Origin: Mameliella sp. MMSF_3455
GTDB lineage: Bacteria > Pseudomonadota > Alphaproteobacteria > Rhodobacterales > Rhodobacteraceae
Length of the DNA: 64,000 nt
Reading direction: 5' to 3'
NCBI RefSeq assembly: GCF_030733205.1
Contig: NZ_JASHJL010000025.1
Coordinates: 1 to 64,000, forward strand
Shown: in pieces, positions 1 to 9,091 of the stretch
Position numbering within the stretch: position 1 is the stretch's first letter
How the letters are laid out: every line of letters begins with the position of its first letter
Made by a program: the position numbers and the translations under genes
The notes under the pieces: model-generated
The model's input: the letters and a program-made list of their open reading frames with translations, nothing else
Database searches by the model: none
What the model was told of the DNA's origin: nothing

Positions 1-22
1 GGGCCAGCCCCCGCACCCCCGG

Positions 23-82
23 AGTACTTTTGCAGAGAAGAAAGCCGCCAGCGCCCCTGTCTTCTTCTCTGCAAAAATACTC
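23..82. repeat. Long inverted repeat, REP-like palindrome or terminator
   Basis: Two 21-base arms (23-43 and 62-82) are reverse complements with one mismatch, separated by an 18-base GC-rich loop. Each arm carries the core TTTTGCAGAGAAGAA. The element lies downstream of the minus-strand adaptor gene, whose stop is at 154. It could act as a transcription terminator in either direction, or be a member of a dispersed intergenic palindrome family. The imperfect match and long loop resemble a repeat more than a compact rho-independent terminator. Confidence 0.6.
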
Positions 83-153
83 AAAATACACCGAGCCTCA
101 AGCCGAAGGCGGCGGGCGAGAGGCAAAGCGCCGCCGCAGGCGGCCCAATCGGA

Positions 154-1335
154 TCACGGTTCGCGGAAGGCCTCGCGCGATTTGTAGAGCGGTTTCAGCA
201 GATACTGGAGGACGGTTTTCTGGCCCGTGTGCAATTCGGCCTGTGCCTGCATGCCGGGGCGGATTTCCATCGCCACCTGACGGTCGGCCAGCCCCGACAT
301 GTCGACACGCACCGTGACCTTGTAATGAGGTTCCGACTCGGGCCGGCGCTCATCCTTGACGGTATCGGCAGAGATCACCGAGACGCGGCCCTTCAGTGTG
401 CCGTAGATCGTGTAGTCGTAGGCGGTTAGCTTGATGGTTGCCTCCTGCCCCGGCCGAATGCCCGCGATGTCCTGTGGGCGCACCTTGGCCTCGACGAATA
501 GCTCTTCGTCCAGGGGAATGATCTGCATGATTTCCTCGCCCGGGCGCACGACACCGCCGATGGTCGTGACCGACAGCTTGTTCACGACACCATGCATGGG
601 CGAGGTCAGCACCGTGCGGTTCAGCTGGTCCTGCGAGGCCTTGAGGTTCTGCTGCAGAGTCGCCAGTTCCTTGAGCGTTTCCGAGTATTCCTCGGCCCGG
701 ACCAGTTCGGTTTGGGTGACGATCTCGTCAAAGGCCTTTTGTGCATCAGCGTGCGCCTTGCGGGCGCGCGTCACCTCGATCAGGGCGACGACCTTCTTGT
801 CCAGAAGGTCCTCCATCAGCTTCAGCTCCGAGGTCGCCTGTGCCAGCACCCTGTCCGCACCTTGCCGGCGCTTGAAATAGTCCGATTGCCGCGCCGCCAG
901 CAGCGCCTGTTCCGAGGCCACCATCTGTGGCGACCGTTGCGCCAGGTCACGCGGCACCTCGACCACCGAGGCGCCCTGCAGTTCCGCTTCCAGCCGCAAC
1001 CGGCGGATTTCCAGCGCGGTGATCTGCTCCTGCAGGTCATCGACCGAGGACCGGAACTGCGTCCCGTGCAACCGCGCCAGCACGTCGCCTCGCAACACCT
1101 CGTCGCCTTCCTTGACCATCAGTTCGGACAAAATGCCGCCTTCGAGGTTCTGGATGATCTGCGGGCGCGAGGACGAGATGATCTCGCCATCGCCGCGGAC
1201 GATTTCGTCCAGCCAGGCAAAACTGGCCCAGAGGATAAAGGCCCAGACCGACCCGGCGCAGAGCCAGATGGTCAGGGACGGCCCCTTGAGGTCTTTCGAC
1301 AGCTGCGCGGAAAGACGGGTTGCCGTGGTTGCCAT
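154..1335 (-). CDS. HlyD-family type I secretion membrane fusion protein
   Basis: This 393-residue protein is the periplasmic adaptor of a type I secretion system, linking the inner-membrane ABC transporter to the outer-membrane channel. One N-terminal transmembrane helix (about residues 22-42) is followed by a biotinyl-lipoyl-like beta segment with IIQNLEGGILSEL, a long coiled-coil hairpin rich in Gln, Glu and Leu (about 95-240), and the returning beta-barrel part (VLTSPMHGVVNKL onward). Length and architecture are normal for the family. The ATG lies directly beside the stop of the ABC transporter gene, with no gap, and the four genes of the locus share a strand. The expected cargo is the Ig-repeat protein encoded upstream. 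Partner assignment is by synteny. Confidence 0.93.
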   Translation of the reverse strand: MATTATRLSAQLSKDLKGPSLTIWLCAGSVWAFILWASFAWLDEIVRGDGEIISSSRPQIIQNLEGGILSELMVKEGDEVLRGDVLARLHGTQFRSSVDDLQEQITALEIRRLRLEAELQGASVVEVPRDLAQRSPQMVASEQALLAARQSDYFKRRQGADRVLAQATSELKLMEDLLDKKVVALIEVTRARKAHADAQKAFDEIVTQTELVRAEEYSETLKELATLQQNLKASQDQLNRTVLTSPMHGVVNKLSVTTIGGVVRPGEEIMQIIPLDEELFVEAKVRPQDIAGIRPGQEATIKLTAYDYTIYGTLKGRVSVISADTVKDERRPESEPHYKVTVRVDMSGLADRQVAMEIRPGMQAQAELHTGQKTVLQYLLKPLYKSREAFREP

Positions 1336-3552
1336 TTACGCGTTCCCCGTCTGGGCGGTGCGCAGGTGATCCAGCACCTGGTCGCGCGGCCCGTCGATCG
1401 CCATGCGGCCGTTGGCCAGGATCAGCGTGCGCGAGGCAAGGCTGAGGATCGGCACGCGGTGTGTCGCGATCACCGCCGTGCGTCCCTCCAGCCAGCTTTC
1501 CAGCCGAGAGATCAGCGTCTTTTCCAGTGTCTGGTCCAGTGCGGCGGTGGGTTCGTCCAACAGGCAGACATCCGGATCCTGCAGCCAAAGCCGCGCCCAG
1601 CCAATGGATTGGCGCTGCCCCACCGACAGGCCCTCGCCGCCGTCACGAATGTCGAGGTCCAGCCCCTTGGGGTGCGATTTCACGAACTGCCCCAGCCCGG
1701 CAAAATCCAGCGCCTCGAGCAGGCGGTCGTCGTCGCGTTCCAGCATGCTGAGATTGAGGTTGTCGCGCAGCGTGCCGTGGAACAGCCGCACCTCCTGGCC
1801 GAGGTATCCAATGGCGCGGCGCAGGTCGCGCGGCTCGATCTGGGCCATTTCCGCGCCGTCGATCAGGATCTTGCCGCTGGCGGGCGCGTAAAGGCCGGAC
1901 AACATCTTGAGCAGTGTCGATTTGCCGGACCCGTTGGCGCCCAGTACCGCGATGGTCTGACCCGGCTGGATCGTCAGCTTGTCCAGGTCCAGTACCGCAG
2001 CGCCTTCGGGATCGTAGCGATAACTGGCCTCACGCAGTTCGTACTGACCTTGCAGGCGTTCGCGGCGCAGGTAATGGCGCACCTCGGCGCGGTCCTGGGT
2101 CACATTGGCGATCCCGTCCAGCCCGTCAAGCGCCGACTTGACGTTGCCCCAGCGTGCCAGGATGCCCGCAAGCTGCGTCAGGGGCGCCAGCGTCCGCGAC
2201 GACAGGATGCCCACCGCGATGATCGAGCCAACGGTGAATTCTCCGGCAAAGACCAGGTAGGTGCCAGTGATGACCGCTCCGACATAGGTGGCCTGTTGCA
2301 CCCCCTGGCTCCAGAAGGTCAGCCTGGCGGCCAGACGGCGCTGATCCGAGGATTTCAGCGCCTGCACGGCGGTCAACTCTTGCCAGACGCGGGCAAAGCG
2401 ATCCTCGGCGAGCTGGGTCTTGATCGTGTCCAGTTCGACAACCGCCTCTTGCAACAGACGCGATTGGCGGGCGCTGGCACCCTGCATTTCCTGCGTCAGG
2501 CGGATCATGCGTTTCTGGAGGAAGAACCCCGGGATGACCATCAACAGGCCGCCCGCAATCAGGACCCAGACGACACCGCCCGCGATCGACCAGACCAGCA
2601 ACAGAAAGACGAAGATGAAGGGGATGTCCGCCAGCGCCCCCACGGTCGAAGCGGTAAAGAATTCGCGCACGGAACCGAATTCGCGCACGGCGGCAAAAAG
2701 CTGCGAAGGCGAGCGCCCCGGCAGGTCCGACCGCATCCCCAGCAGGCGGTTCATCAGCAGACCCTGAACGCCCATCTCGATCTGTCGCCCCGCGCTGTCG
2801 AGGAGTTGCGAGCGCGACACCTTGAGCAAGGCCTCCAGCAGAAGTGCGATCACCGCACCGGCGGCCAGCACCCAGAGCGTCGCCTCGGACTGGTGCGGGA
2901 TCACCCGGTCATAGACCTGCAAAGAGAACAGCGCGACCGACACGGCCAGGATATTCGCCACGAAGGACCCCAGCGCGACCTCGGCGAAATGCCTGCGAAA
3001 GCGCGAGAACTGGCCCCAGAACCAATGCACCTGCCGGTCCGTTGCGGCGTGGGCCTCTGACAGGGTCTGCACCGGCGCCTCGGCCTGCAGAATCTGCCCG
3101 GCAAAGACCGAGTCGAATTCGCCCAGCGGAACCTCCGAGCGGCACGATGCGGCGGTTTCATCGTAGATGGTCAGGCTGTGCCCCTCTTGCGAGAGGACCA
3201 GCACCGCCTGGCCATTCGTCATCAGCGCCAGCGCGGGCCACAGCCCCGGAACAAGGCTGTCCGGCGCTTCTGCATGGGTGATCAACCCGGCGGCCTGCAG
3301 GCCCGCCAGCAGCGCCCCGGCATCATAGCTGTCGTCAGACCCGGCGCGCGGTGACAGGGCCTCGAGAATGTCCGAAAGCTTGGCCTCGACCCCCAGCCGC
3401 CCGGCCAGAACGCGGATCAGCGTGGCCCGGGCGCGGGCACGGTCGGTATGGCGTGGGGCACGGCGGGCGGCATTGGCGGCGGCCCCGGCGGGCACGGCGC
3501 ACAACATGGCCTGACCAGCCTTTCCCGCCATCTCGAACATGCCCTTGCTCAC
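1336..3552 (-). CDS. Type I secretion ABC transporter (permease/ATPase)
   Basis: This 738-residue fused exporter has three parts. An N-terminal C39-peptidase-like domain (about 35-160) has no visible catalytic Cys motif, so it is probably a substrate-docking domain rather than a protease. An ABC transmembrane region covers about 190-460. The C-terminal ATPase shows Walker A GANGSGKS, the variant signature LSVGQ (usual LSGGQ), Walker B CLLDEP and the switch His in ATHR. It resembles LapB-type transporters that export large adhesins through the inner membrane. The GTG start overlaps the stop of the TolC-like gene as GTGA. Internal ATG codons a few residues in are alternative starts. Confidence 0.93.
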   Translation of the reverse strand: MSKGMFEMAGKAGQAMLCAVPAGAAANAARRAPRHTDRARARATLIRVLAGRLGVEAKLSDILEALSPRAGSDDSYDAGALLAGLQAAGLITHAEAPDSLVPGLWPALALMTNGQAVLVLSQEGHSLTIYDETAASCRSEVPLGEFDSVFAGQILQAEAPVQTLSEAHAATDRQVHWFWGQFSRFRRHFAEVALGSFVANILAVSVALFSLQVYDRVIPHQSEATLWVLAAGAVIALLLEALLKVSRSQLLDSAGRQIEMGVQGLLMNRLLGMRSDLPGRSPSQLFAAVREFGSVREFFTASTVGALADIPFIFVFLLLVWSIAGGVVWVLIAGGLLMVIPGFFLQKRMIRLTQEMQGASARQSRLLQEAVVELDTIKTQLAEDRFARVWQELTAVQALKSSDQRRLAARLTFWSQGVQQATYVGAVITGTYLVFAGEFTVGSIIAVGILSSRTLAPLTQLAGILARWGNVKSALDGLDGIANVTQDRAEVRHYLRRERLQGQYELREASYRYDPEGAAVLDLDKLTIQPGQTIAVLGANGSGKSTLLKMLSGLYAPASGKILIDGAEMAQIEPRDLRRAIGYLGQEVRLFHGTLRDNLNLSMLERDDDRLLEALDFAGLGQFVKSHPKGLDLDIRDGGEGLSVGQRQSIGWARLWLQDPDVCLLDEPTAALDQTLEKTLISRLESWLEGRTAVIATHRVPILSLASRTLILANGRMAIDGPRDQVLDHLRTAQTGNA

Positions 3553-4871
3553 ATCTGCGCCCCTTCGGCCAGGGCGCCGCGCAGGCGGGCCAGTTCAAGT
3601 TCGGCGCGCGCGGCCTTGTATTTCAGTTGAATGGCCGTCTCCAGCGCGGCGGCATAGGTTTCATAGACTCCGACCACGTCCATGACCTGCCTCTGACCGC
3701 CGTCGTACTGGCTCTGGAACAGGTCGAGGTTCTGCTTGGCCTGCCGGGTCAGCAACTCGGCCTCCTTGGCCTGGCGGGTGTAGGCCGCCAATTGGCTGGA
3801 CTGGCTGCGAATGGCACGGTCCGCGGTTTCACGGGCCTCGCCGATCCGTCGCTCGGCAGCCTCCTTGCTGGCCTCGATGGCCCGCAGGTCAGAGACCGTG
3901 CCCAGCGAAAACAGCGAATCCGACCCGATGTCGAGACTGCCCAGCCGTCCGCTATCGCCGACCGAGCCGCCGGCAACGAGGCTCGGCAGGTGGCTGGCGC
4001 GGGCGATCTTTGCCTCGGCCAAAGCGATATCACGTTCGACCTGCGCCCTGAGCACGCCCAGCGCGGCCCCGCCCGAGGCATCGCCAAGCCCCCCAAGACC
4101 CCGCACCTCTGTCAGGGGGCGGCCCGCCATCGCGTCGAGTTCTTCCAGCGCGGTGCGCGCGGTTTCCAGCGCCTCGCTCCGACGGGCGCGGATGCTGGCC
4201 AGTTTCTGTCGCAGGACATTGAGGTCGGAGATGTCCGAGACACCACCCCGCACCCTTTCGTTCATGATCCACTCGAAATGGGTCATGTCCCTGAACGCCA
4301 ATTCCAGATGCGTGGCCAGTTCGCGGTTTTCCTCGGCCCGGATGTAGAGTTTGAGCGCATCGTTCACGCGGTCGTTGCCATCCTCGACCAGCTTGACGGC
4401 GACCAGTTCGACATGCGCCTTGGCAAGTTCGCGCTCGGCCTTCTTGCGGCCATTGTCAAAAAGTACCTGATTGATGACCAGGTCGGCCACAAAATCGCCC
4501 AGAGAGTTCAACGAGATGCGCGGCCCAATGGCGGGCAGCCAGTTGTATTTTGCCGCCTCGGCCCGCAGCTGCGCCACATGCAGTTCGGCAGCCGCCACCC
4601 GGTTGTCCGAGGCGAGGACCGCATTTGCAACGGTGGCATAGGGCGTGCCCGGTTCGACCACGGTGTCACGCAGCGAAAGGGCATGAATGACAGGGGCAGT
4701 TTGGGCAGGATCAGGGCGCCGCGCGGCGGCCGCACGCACAAGGGTTGTATCTGTATCCGCTGACGGCTTGGATCCACCAGCGAAACGGGACACCACCCCC
4801 ATGTCCGTCGTGCAGCCCGAGAGCGCGAACGCCAGCACGATCAGGCCCAGGCCGTGCCTGCCTATCCTCAT
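3549..4871 (-). CDS. TolC-family outer-membrane channel, predicted lipoprotein
   Basis: This 440-residue TolC-type efflux protein provides the outer-membrane exit duct for the type I system. The N-terminus is a lipoprotein signal with lipobox LSGC (Cys at residue 20). Two long alpha-helical repeat regions rich in Ala, Glu and Arg follow, typical of the periplasmic TolC barrel, with family phrases such as NQVLFDNGRKKAERELAK and SQYDGGQRQVMDVV. The gene sits between the adhesin and the transporter genes on the same strand. A GC-rich hairpin precedes it. Predicted lipidation is normal for NodT/OprM-like channels and less usual for adhesin-exporting TolC proteins. Confidence 0.92.
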   Translation of the reverse strand: MRIGRHGLGLIVLAFALSGCTTDMGVVSRFAGGSKPSADTDTTLVRAAAARRPDPAQTAPVIHALSLRDTVVEPGTPYATVANAVLASDNRVAAAELHVAQLRAEAAKYNWLPAIGPRISLNSLGDFVADLVINQVLFDNGRKKAERELAKAHVELVAVKLVEDGNDRVNDALKLYIRAEENRELATHLELAFRDMTHFEWIMNERVRGGVSDISDLNVLRQKLASIRARRSEALETARTALEELDAMAGRPLTEVRGLGGLGDASGGAALGVLRAQVERDIALAEAKIARASHLPSLVAGGSVGDSGRLGSLDIGSDSLFSLGTVSDLRAIEASKEAAERRIGEARETADRAIRSQSSQLAAYTRQAKEAELLTRQAKQNLDLFQSQYDGGQRQVMDVVGVYETYAAALETAIQLKYKAARAELELARLRGALAEGAQM

Positions 4872-4913
4872 ATGTGTCCCCGTCTAGGCGCGAGTATGGT
4901 TGTCAAGCGGGCT

Positions 4914-4942
4914 CCGCGGCCCGGTTCTGTGCCGGGCTGCGG
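4914..4942 (-). other. Intercistronic hairpin between adhesin and tolC-like gene
   Basis: Arms 4914-4924 and 4932-4942 pair over 11 positions with one mismatch (CCGCGGCCCGG against its complement) around a 7-base loop. It lies in the 86-base gap between the adhesin stop and the TolC-like start. No T-run follows on the minus strand, so it is more likely an RNA-stability or partial attenuation element than a full terminator. Such an element could let the abundant adhesin message exceed that of the exporter genes. Confidence 0.5.
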
Positions 4943-4957
4943 ATGGATTTGATCGGG

Positions 4958-7900
4958 TCACGTGACGCCGTGGATCTGGGTGATGTCGTCCTCGATCAGC
5001 AGGGTCGCGTCGCCAAGGCTGAAGACGTTGAACCCATTGCCGTCGTTGCCCTCGGCGGTGGCGCCGGTGATCGTCACGCTGTCGTCCGACCCGCCACGGA
5101 TGGTAACCGTGTCGCTGTTTTCCGACAGCGCCTTGATCTGTGCCTCTGTGATGGTGAGGTTGCTGTCCTCGGCGAAGTGCAGGTCGATGGTGTCGATCTG
5201 GAAGTCGGACAAGGCCTCTGCGATATCGTCGGACATCAGCACCGTGTTGGTCAGCGGGTCATCGGTGACGAGGTAGGACCCGGAGGTATTGCTCGCCGCA
5301 TCGGTCGAGGCCAGCACCAGGTGCGTGCCGTCCGCCACCGAGCCGTCGAGGTCGATGTAGGTCTGGCCGATCGCCTCGACATCGGTGCTGGTGTCGATGG
5401 AAACGGCGGTCACATCTGGCGTTCCCGACGGATCGCTCAACTGGCCGAGGAAGACATCGTCTTCGGTGATCTCGGTCCGGATCAGGTCCACGCCGGATCC
5501 GTCACGGCCGTAGCCGATCCAGTTCAGCGTGTCGGGTGCATCGGTGTCCACGCTCAGCGTTTCGGTGATGGCGCGCGTGTTGCCCGCCGCATCCACGGCC
5601 TCGACCAGGACCGAGGCCGAAAGCGTGCCGGTGGGAATGGCCGAGGACGGAATGTCCACCGACCAGTTGCCCGAGGCGTCGACCGTGGCCACGTGAGCCA
5701 TGCCGCCCACGGTGACCGTGACGCTCGATCCCTGCTCGACGACACCGGTGAGGGTCACACCCTGCCGCGCCTCTGCCGCGTTGATGACGCCGTCAGGCGT
5801 GACCGGGTCCGAGGACATGGCCAGCAGGTTGACCTCTGTATCGATGTCGAAGTTCACAGAGGTCGTGGCGGTGTTGCCCGCAGCATCCATGGTATCGATC
5901 ACCGCAGAAGTGGCCTTTTCCCCGGCGGGGATGTCCCCGGCCTGGAATCCGACGCTCCAGTTGCCGGAGGCGTCTACCGTGGCAACGCGGGCTACCCCCT
6001 CGAAGGTGACGGAGACCGTGCTGCCCGGTTCGGTTGTGCCTGTCAGGACAAATCCATCGCTGGCCTCGTCGGCGTTGATGACATTGTCACCCTCGACCGG
6101 CGTACCGGAGGCGGCAAAATTCAGCACCTCGGTGTCCACCAGCACGCTGTCGGTACGGGTCAGGGTGTTGCCTGCGCTGTCGGTGATGGTGGCGGAAACA
6201 TCGGCGGTATAGGTGCCCGGTGCGATCTCTCCGGGCGCGAAGTCCAGCGACCAGTTGCCCGAGGGATCGGTCAGAACCGCGTGTGTCACGCCGTTCAACG
6301 TCACGTTCACCACTTGTCCCGGGTCCGAGGTGCCCTTGATCGTCACCCCGTCCGAAGCTTCGACCAGATTGATCACATCGTCCCCCTCGACCGGGTCGGA
6401 GCTGATGGTCAGCATGCCTGCATCGGTGTCGATGATGACGGGCCGCGTGATGGTCTCTGTATTGCCAGCCGGGTCGATCGAAACCGCGGTCAGCGTGACT
6501 GTCTGTTCGCCGCTGGGCAGCTGCGCGGGGTCAAAGCTGGCGGTCCAGTTGCCGCCCGCGTCCACGGTGGCCTGAACGGTGTGGCCGTTCAGCGTGATGT
6601 GCACGCTGCCGCCCGGTTCCGTCGTGCCCGTCAGGACAAGACCCTGCGCCGCCTCGTCGGCATTGATGACCGCATCCGGCCCGCCCGGGGTGGAGGTGAT
6701 GGCAAAGTTGCGCACCAATGTGTCGACGTCGATGCTGCCGTTCGCGGTGGCGGTATTGCCCGCCGGATCGGTCGATGTCGCAGTGACGTCCAACGTGCGC
6801 TCGCCCGCCGGGATCTCGGCCGCGGCGAAATCGGCGGTCCAGCTGCCATCGGCGTTGACCGTGGCCTGATGTGTCACCGTGCCCAGCGTCACCATGACGG
6901 TACTGCCCGGTTCGGCCGTGCCGGTCAGGGTCACGCCATCGCTGCGCTCGGCGGCGTTCACCACGCCTTCGCCCTCGACGGAGGCCGTGTAGACCTGAAC
7001 GTGGTTGGTCACGTCGATCTCGAACCCGCCAGAGGCAAAGGCCATGTTGCCGGCCGGATCGGTCAGGGTGACGGTCGCGACGACCGCGATACTGCCGGCC
7101 TGGCCCACATTCGTCGGCAGGACACTGGCCAGGAAAGGCATAGACCAGGATCCATCGGCGCCGACGACAGCCGAGGCGGTTTCGCCGTACAGTTCCAGCG
7201 TGACCGTCGCGCCCGGCTCACCCGTGCCGGTAAAAGCGATCATGCCCGCGTGTTCGGTGCTGTTCACGATGCCGTCCACCGCGATGGTCGAGGTGTTCAC
7301 CGTTACGGCGGTCTCGGTGTCCACGTCGAAATCATGGCTCGTCGTAGCGATGTTGCCCGCCGGATCGGTCGAGACGATCTGCGCCGTGGCGGCATAGGTG
7401 CCCGTGGCCAGGTCACCCTCGGCGAATGTCACGTTCCAGACGCCATCTGCATCGGCGGTTGCGCTGTGGGTCACGCCGTCGACGGTCACGGTGACGGTCG
7501 AGCCCGCGTCGGTCATGCCGGTAAAGGTCACGCCTGCGGCGGCCTCTCCTCCGGAAATCACGTTGTCGCCGGTCAGCGGCAGGTTGGTCAGTCTGATGGT
7601 TTTCTCCGTGTCCACCTGCACCACGTCGTAGACCGTCGTGCTGTTGCCGAAGTCATCGGTGGCGACAAGGGTGATGTCCTTGCCGTAGGTGCCCGGCGGG
7701 AAGACCGCAGAGGAGAAATCGAAGAACCAGTTGCCGTTCTCGTCGACAACCGTGGTCTGCGTGGTGCCGTCCACGGTGATGGTGATGGTCGCGCCCGGCT
7801 CGCCCTCACCCGCCACGGTGACACCGTCCTGATGGTCATCGTCGTTGACAAGATCGCCGGTAGAGACGGTGCCGTCGGCCACGTCGACCGGCGGCGGCGT

Positions 7901-8749
7901 GGTGTCGATCACGAAGGAAGGACCGTCGAGAAGTGTCACGGTCCCGTCGGGATCAGTCACCTTGACCGGGATGTCCGCATAGCTGCCGTCGGGCGGGAAG
8001 TTTTCGCCATCGAAGACGATCTTCCAGATACCGTTGTCATCCGCCTCGCCGGAGACGGTGATGCCGCCGATGGTGATCTCGATGATCGACCCGGGATTGG
8101 CGGTACCCGTGATCGTGAGGCTCGGCGTGTCACCGCCGTCGATGGCATAATTCGCGTCAGGGTCATCCACGGTTGGAGCGGTCCAAACGAGACCGCCACC
8201 GCCGCCTCCTCCGCTGCCGCTGTCTCCGCCGCCCAGCAGCGCGGCACCGCCCAGCGCGGCCGCGCCCAGGCCCGCAGCACCCAGCCCACCCATGCCGATC
8301 AGGCCCGCAGCCAGCATGCTGACTTCGTTTCCCTCGTTCACGGGAACGGGTGCCTCTGCGACTACGGTCGGCTCGTCGATGAAGATGAGCGCGTCTGTGG
8401 GGCTCCACTTGCCCCATTCCTCGGTCGGGCCGTACTGGGCGAACAGCGCCCCGCCCTCGGCCTCGACAAAGGTAACCTCGTTCAACGTCCCGTAGGCACT
8501 GAGATACAGCTTGCCAGCCGCGTCGCCGCCGTCAAAGTAATTTTCGAGCACGACCACACGGCCATCGGCCAAGGTTATCAGCAGGTCATTCGCGGCCCGG
8601 TCGTAGCCTCGCACGTCGGATTGGCTGATGTTCAGGGAAACTTCCTGGCCGTCAGATGCGTCGATCAGGAAACCCTTGTCGTCGCCATTGACTTCGCCAC
8701 GTTCCAGAATGCCCGCACGGGTACGGGTCACGAATTTAATCGCGTTCAT
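4958..8749 (-). CDS. Bap-like repetitive adhesin with nine Ig-like domains
   Basis: This predicted 1263-residue acidic surface protein has an N-terminal segment of about 120 residues resembling the BapA/LapF prefix domain (NAIKFVTRTRAGILERGEV). A Gly/Ala-rich stretch of about 30 residues and a Gly/Ser run follow. Nine tandem Ig-like repeats of about 90-105 residues come next, each with the pattern TGT.EPG..V.VT, a central GNW or GSW, D.AGN, and a closing D(V/I)DT. The C-terminal domain of about 200 residues ends FSLGDATLLIEDDITQIHGV. No GGxGxD calcium-binding RTX nonapeptides are visible. It has no Sec signal, consistent with C-terminal type I signals. The exporter genes follow directly. ATG at 8749 is chosen; a GTG at 8755 is possible. 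The likely role is biofilm formation or surface attachment. Confidence 0.88.
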   Translation of the reverse strand: MNAIKFVTRTRAGILERGEVNGDDKGFLIDASDGQEVSLNISQSDVRGYDRAANDLLITLADGRVVVLENYFDGGDAAGKLYLSAYGTLNEVTFVEAEGGALFAQYGPTEEWGKWSPTDALIFIDEPTVVAEAPVPVNEGNEVSMLAAGLIGMGGLGAAGLGAAALGGAALLGGGDSGSGGGGGGGLVWTAPTVDDPDANYAIDGGDTPSLTITGTANPGSIIEITIGGITVSGEADDNGIWKIVFDGENFPPDGSYADIPVKVTDPDGTVTLLDGPSFVIDTTPPPVDVADGTVSTGDLVNDDDHQDGVTVAGEGEPGATITITVDGTTQTTVVDENGNWFFDFSSAVFPPGTYGKDITLVATDDFGNSTTVYDVVQVDTEKTIRLTNLPLTGDNVISGGEAAAGVTFTGMTDAGSTVTVTVDGVTHSATADADGVWNVTFAEGDLATGTYAATAQIVSTDPAGNIATTSHDFDVDTETAVTVNTSTIAVDGIVNSTEHAGMIAFTGTGEPGATVTLELYGETASAVVGADGSWSMPFLASVLPTNVGQAGSIAVVATVTLTDPAGNMAFASGGFEIDVTNHVQVYTASVEGEGVVNAAERSDGVTLTGTAEPGSTVMVTLGTVTHQATVNADGSWTADFAAAEIPAGERTLDVTATSTDPAGNTATANGSIDVDTLVRNFAITSTPGGPDAVINADEAAQGLVLTGTTEPGGSVHITLNGHTVQATVDAGGNWTASFDPAQLPSGEQTVTLTAVSIDPAGNTETITRPVIIDTDAGMLTISSDPVEGDDVINLVEASDGVTIKGTSDPGQVVNVTLNGVTHAVLTDPSGNWSLDFAPGEIAPGTYTADVSATITDSAGNTLTRTDSVLVDTEVLNFAASGTPVEGDNVINADEASDGFVLTGTTEPGSTVSVTFEGVARVATVDASGNWSVGFQAGDIPAGEKATSAVIDTMDAAGNTATTSVNFDIDTEVNLLAMSSDPVTPDGVINAAEARQGVTLTGVVEQGSSVTVTVGGMAHVATVDASGNWSVDIPSSAIPTGTLSASVLVEAVDAAGNTRAITETLSVDTDAPDTLNWIGYGRDGSGVDLIRTEITEDDVFLGQLSDPSGTPDVTAVSIDTSTDVEAIGQTYIDLDGSVADGTHLVLASTDAASNTSGSYLVTDDPLTNTVLMSDDIAEALSDFQIDTIDLHFAEDSNLTITEAQIKALSENSDTVTIRGGSDDSVTITGATAEGNDGNGFNVFSLGDATLLIEDDITQIHGVT

Positions 8750-9091
8750 GATCACACTGCTCTACCTCAGTGTTCGCCTGTTTTTTTCGTGTGGCGAACT
8801 TGTTATTTCTCTTTGTGAAATAACCTAACCTTATTGCCTTCGCTACAGAGAATTTCCCGATTTACGCGACATGAGGGGGAAATTGCGGCGCCATGCGCCA
8901 TATCTGGCATGAGTTGTGACAAAAATGCGGCGGTCACCAACCCGGCGCGTTCGCTTCTGTCCTCCCCACTTTCCTGAGCGGAAACGTGTGGACCGTGCGG
9001 CGCGCATCTAGGAAGGTGCCCCCGGCCAGCAAGGAAAGGATGCCCGGCCCTCCGCCTCGACCCATGCGGACCCGGATGCGATACGAGCCTG
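8750..9091. promoter_or_regulatory. Divergent intergenic region upstream of adhesin and flavin reductase
   Basis: No gene is visible here. The first 100 bases (8750-8860) are AT-rich compared with the surroundings and probably carry the adhesin promoter. Inside them a 7-base inverted repeat (GTTCGCC at 8772-8778, GGCGAAC at 8793-8799) flanks a T-rich 14-base spacer. It lies close enough to the adhesin start to be in its 5' untranslated region or to act as an operator. Nothing specific is recognised nearer the flavin reductase start. Confidence 0.4.

Noticed and set aside
592-3060. A long plus-strand open frame opposite the type I transporter genes
   Set aside because: The product is Arg/Gln/His-rich noise typical of antisense frames in high-GC DNA; the minus strand carries the recognised HlyD and ABC genes.
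4745-8818. A very long open frame on the plus strand opposite the adhesin gene
   Set aside because: It is a mirror of the repeat-rich, GC-biased coding strand. Its product is Arg/Gly/Val/His-rich without family character, whereas the minus-strand product has clear Ig-like repeats.
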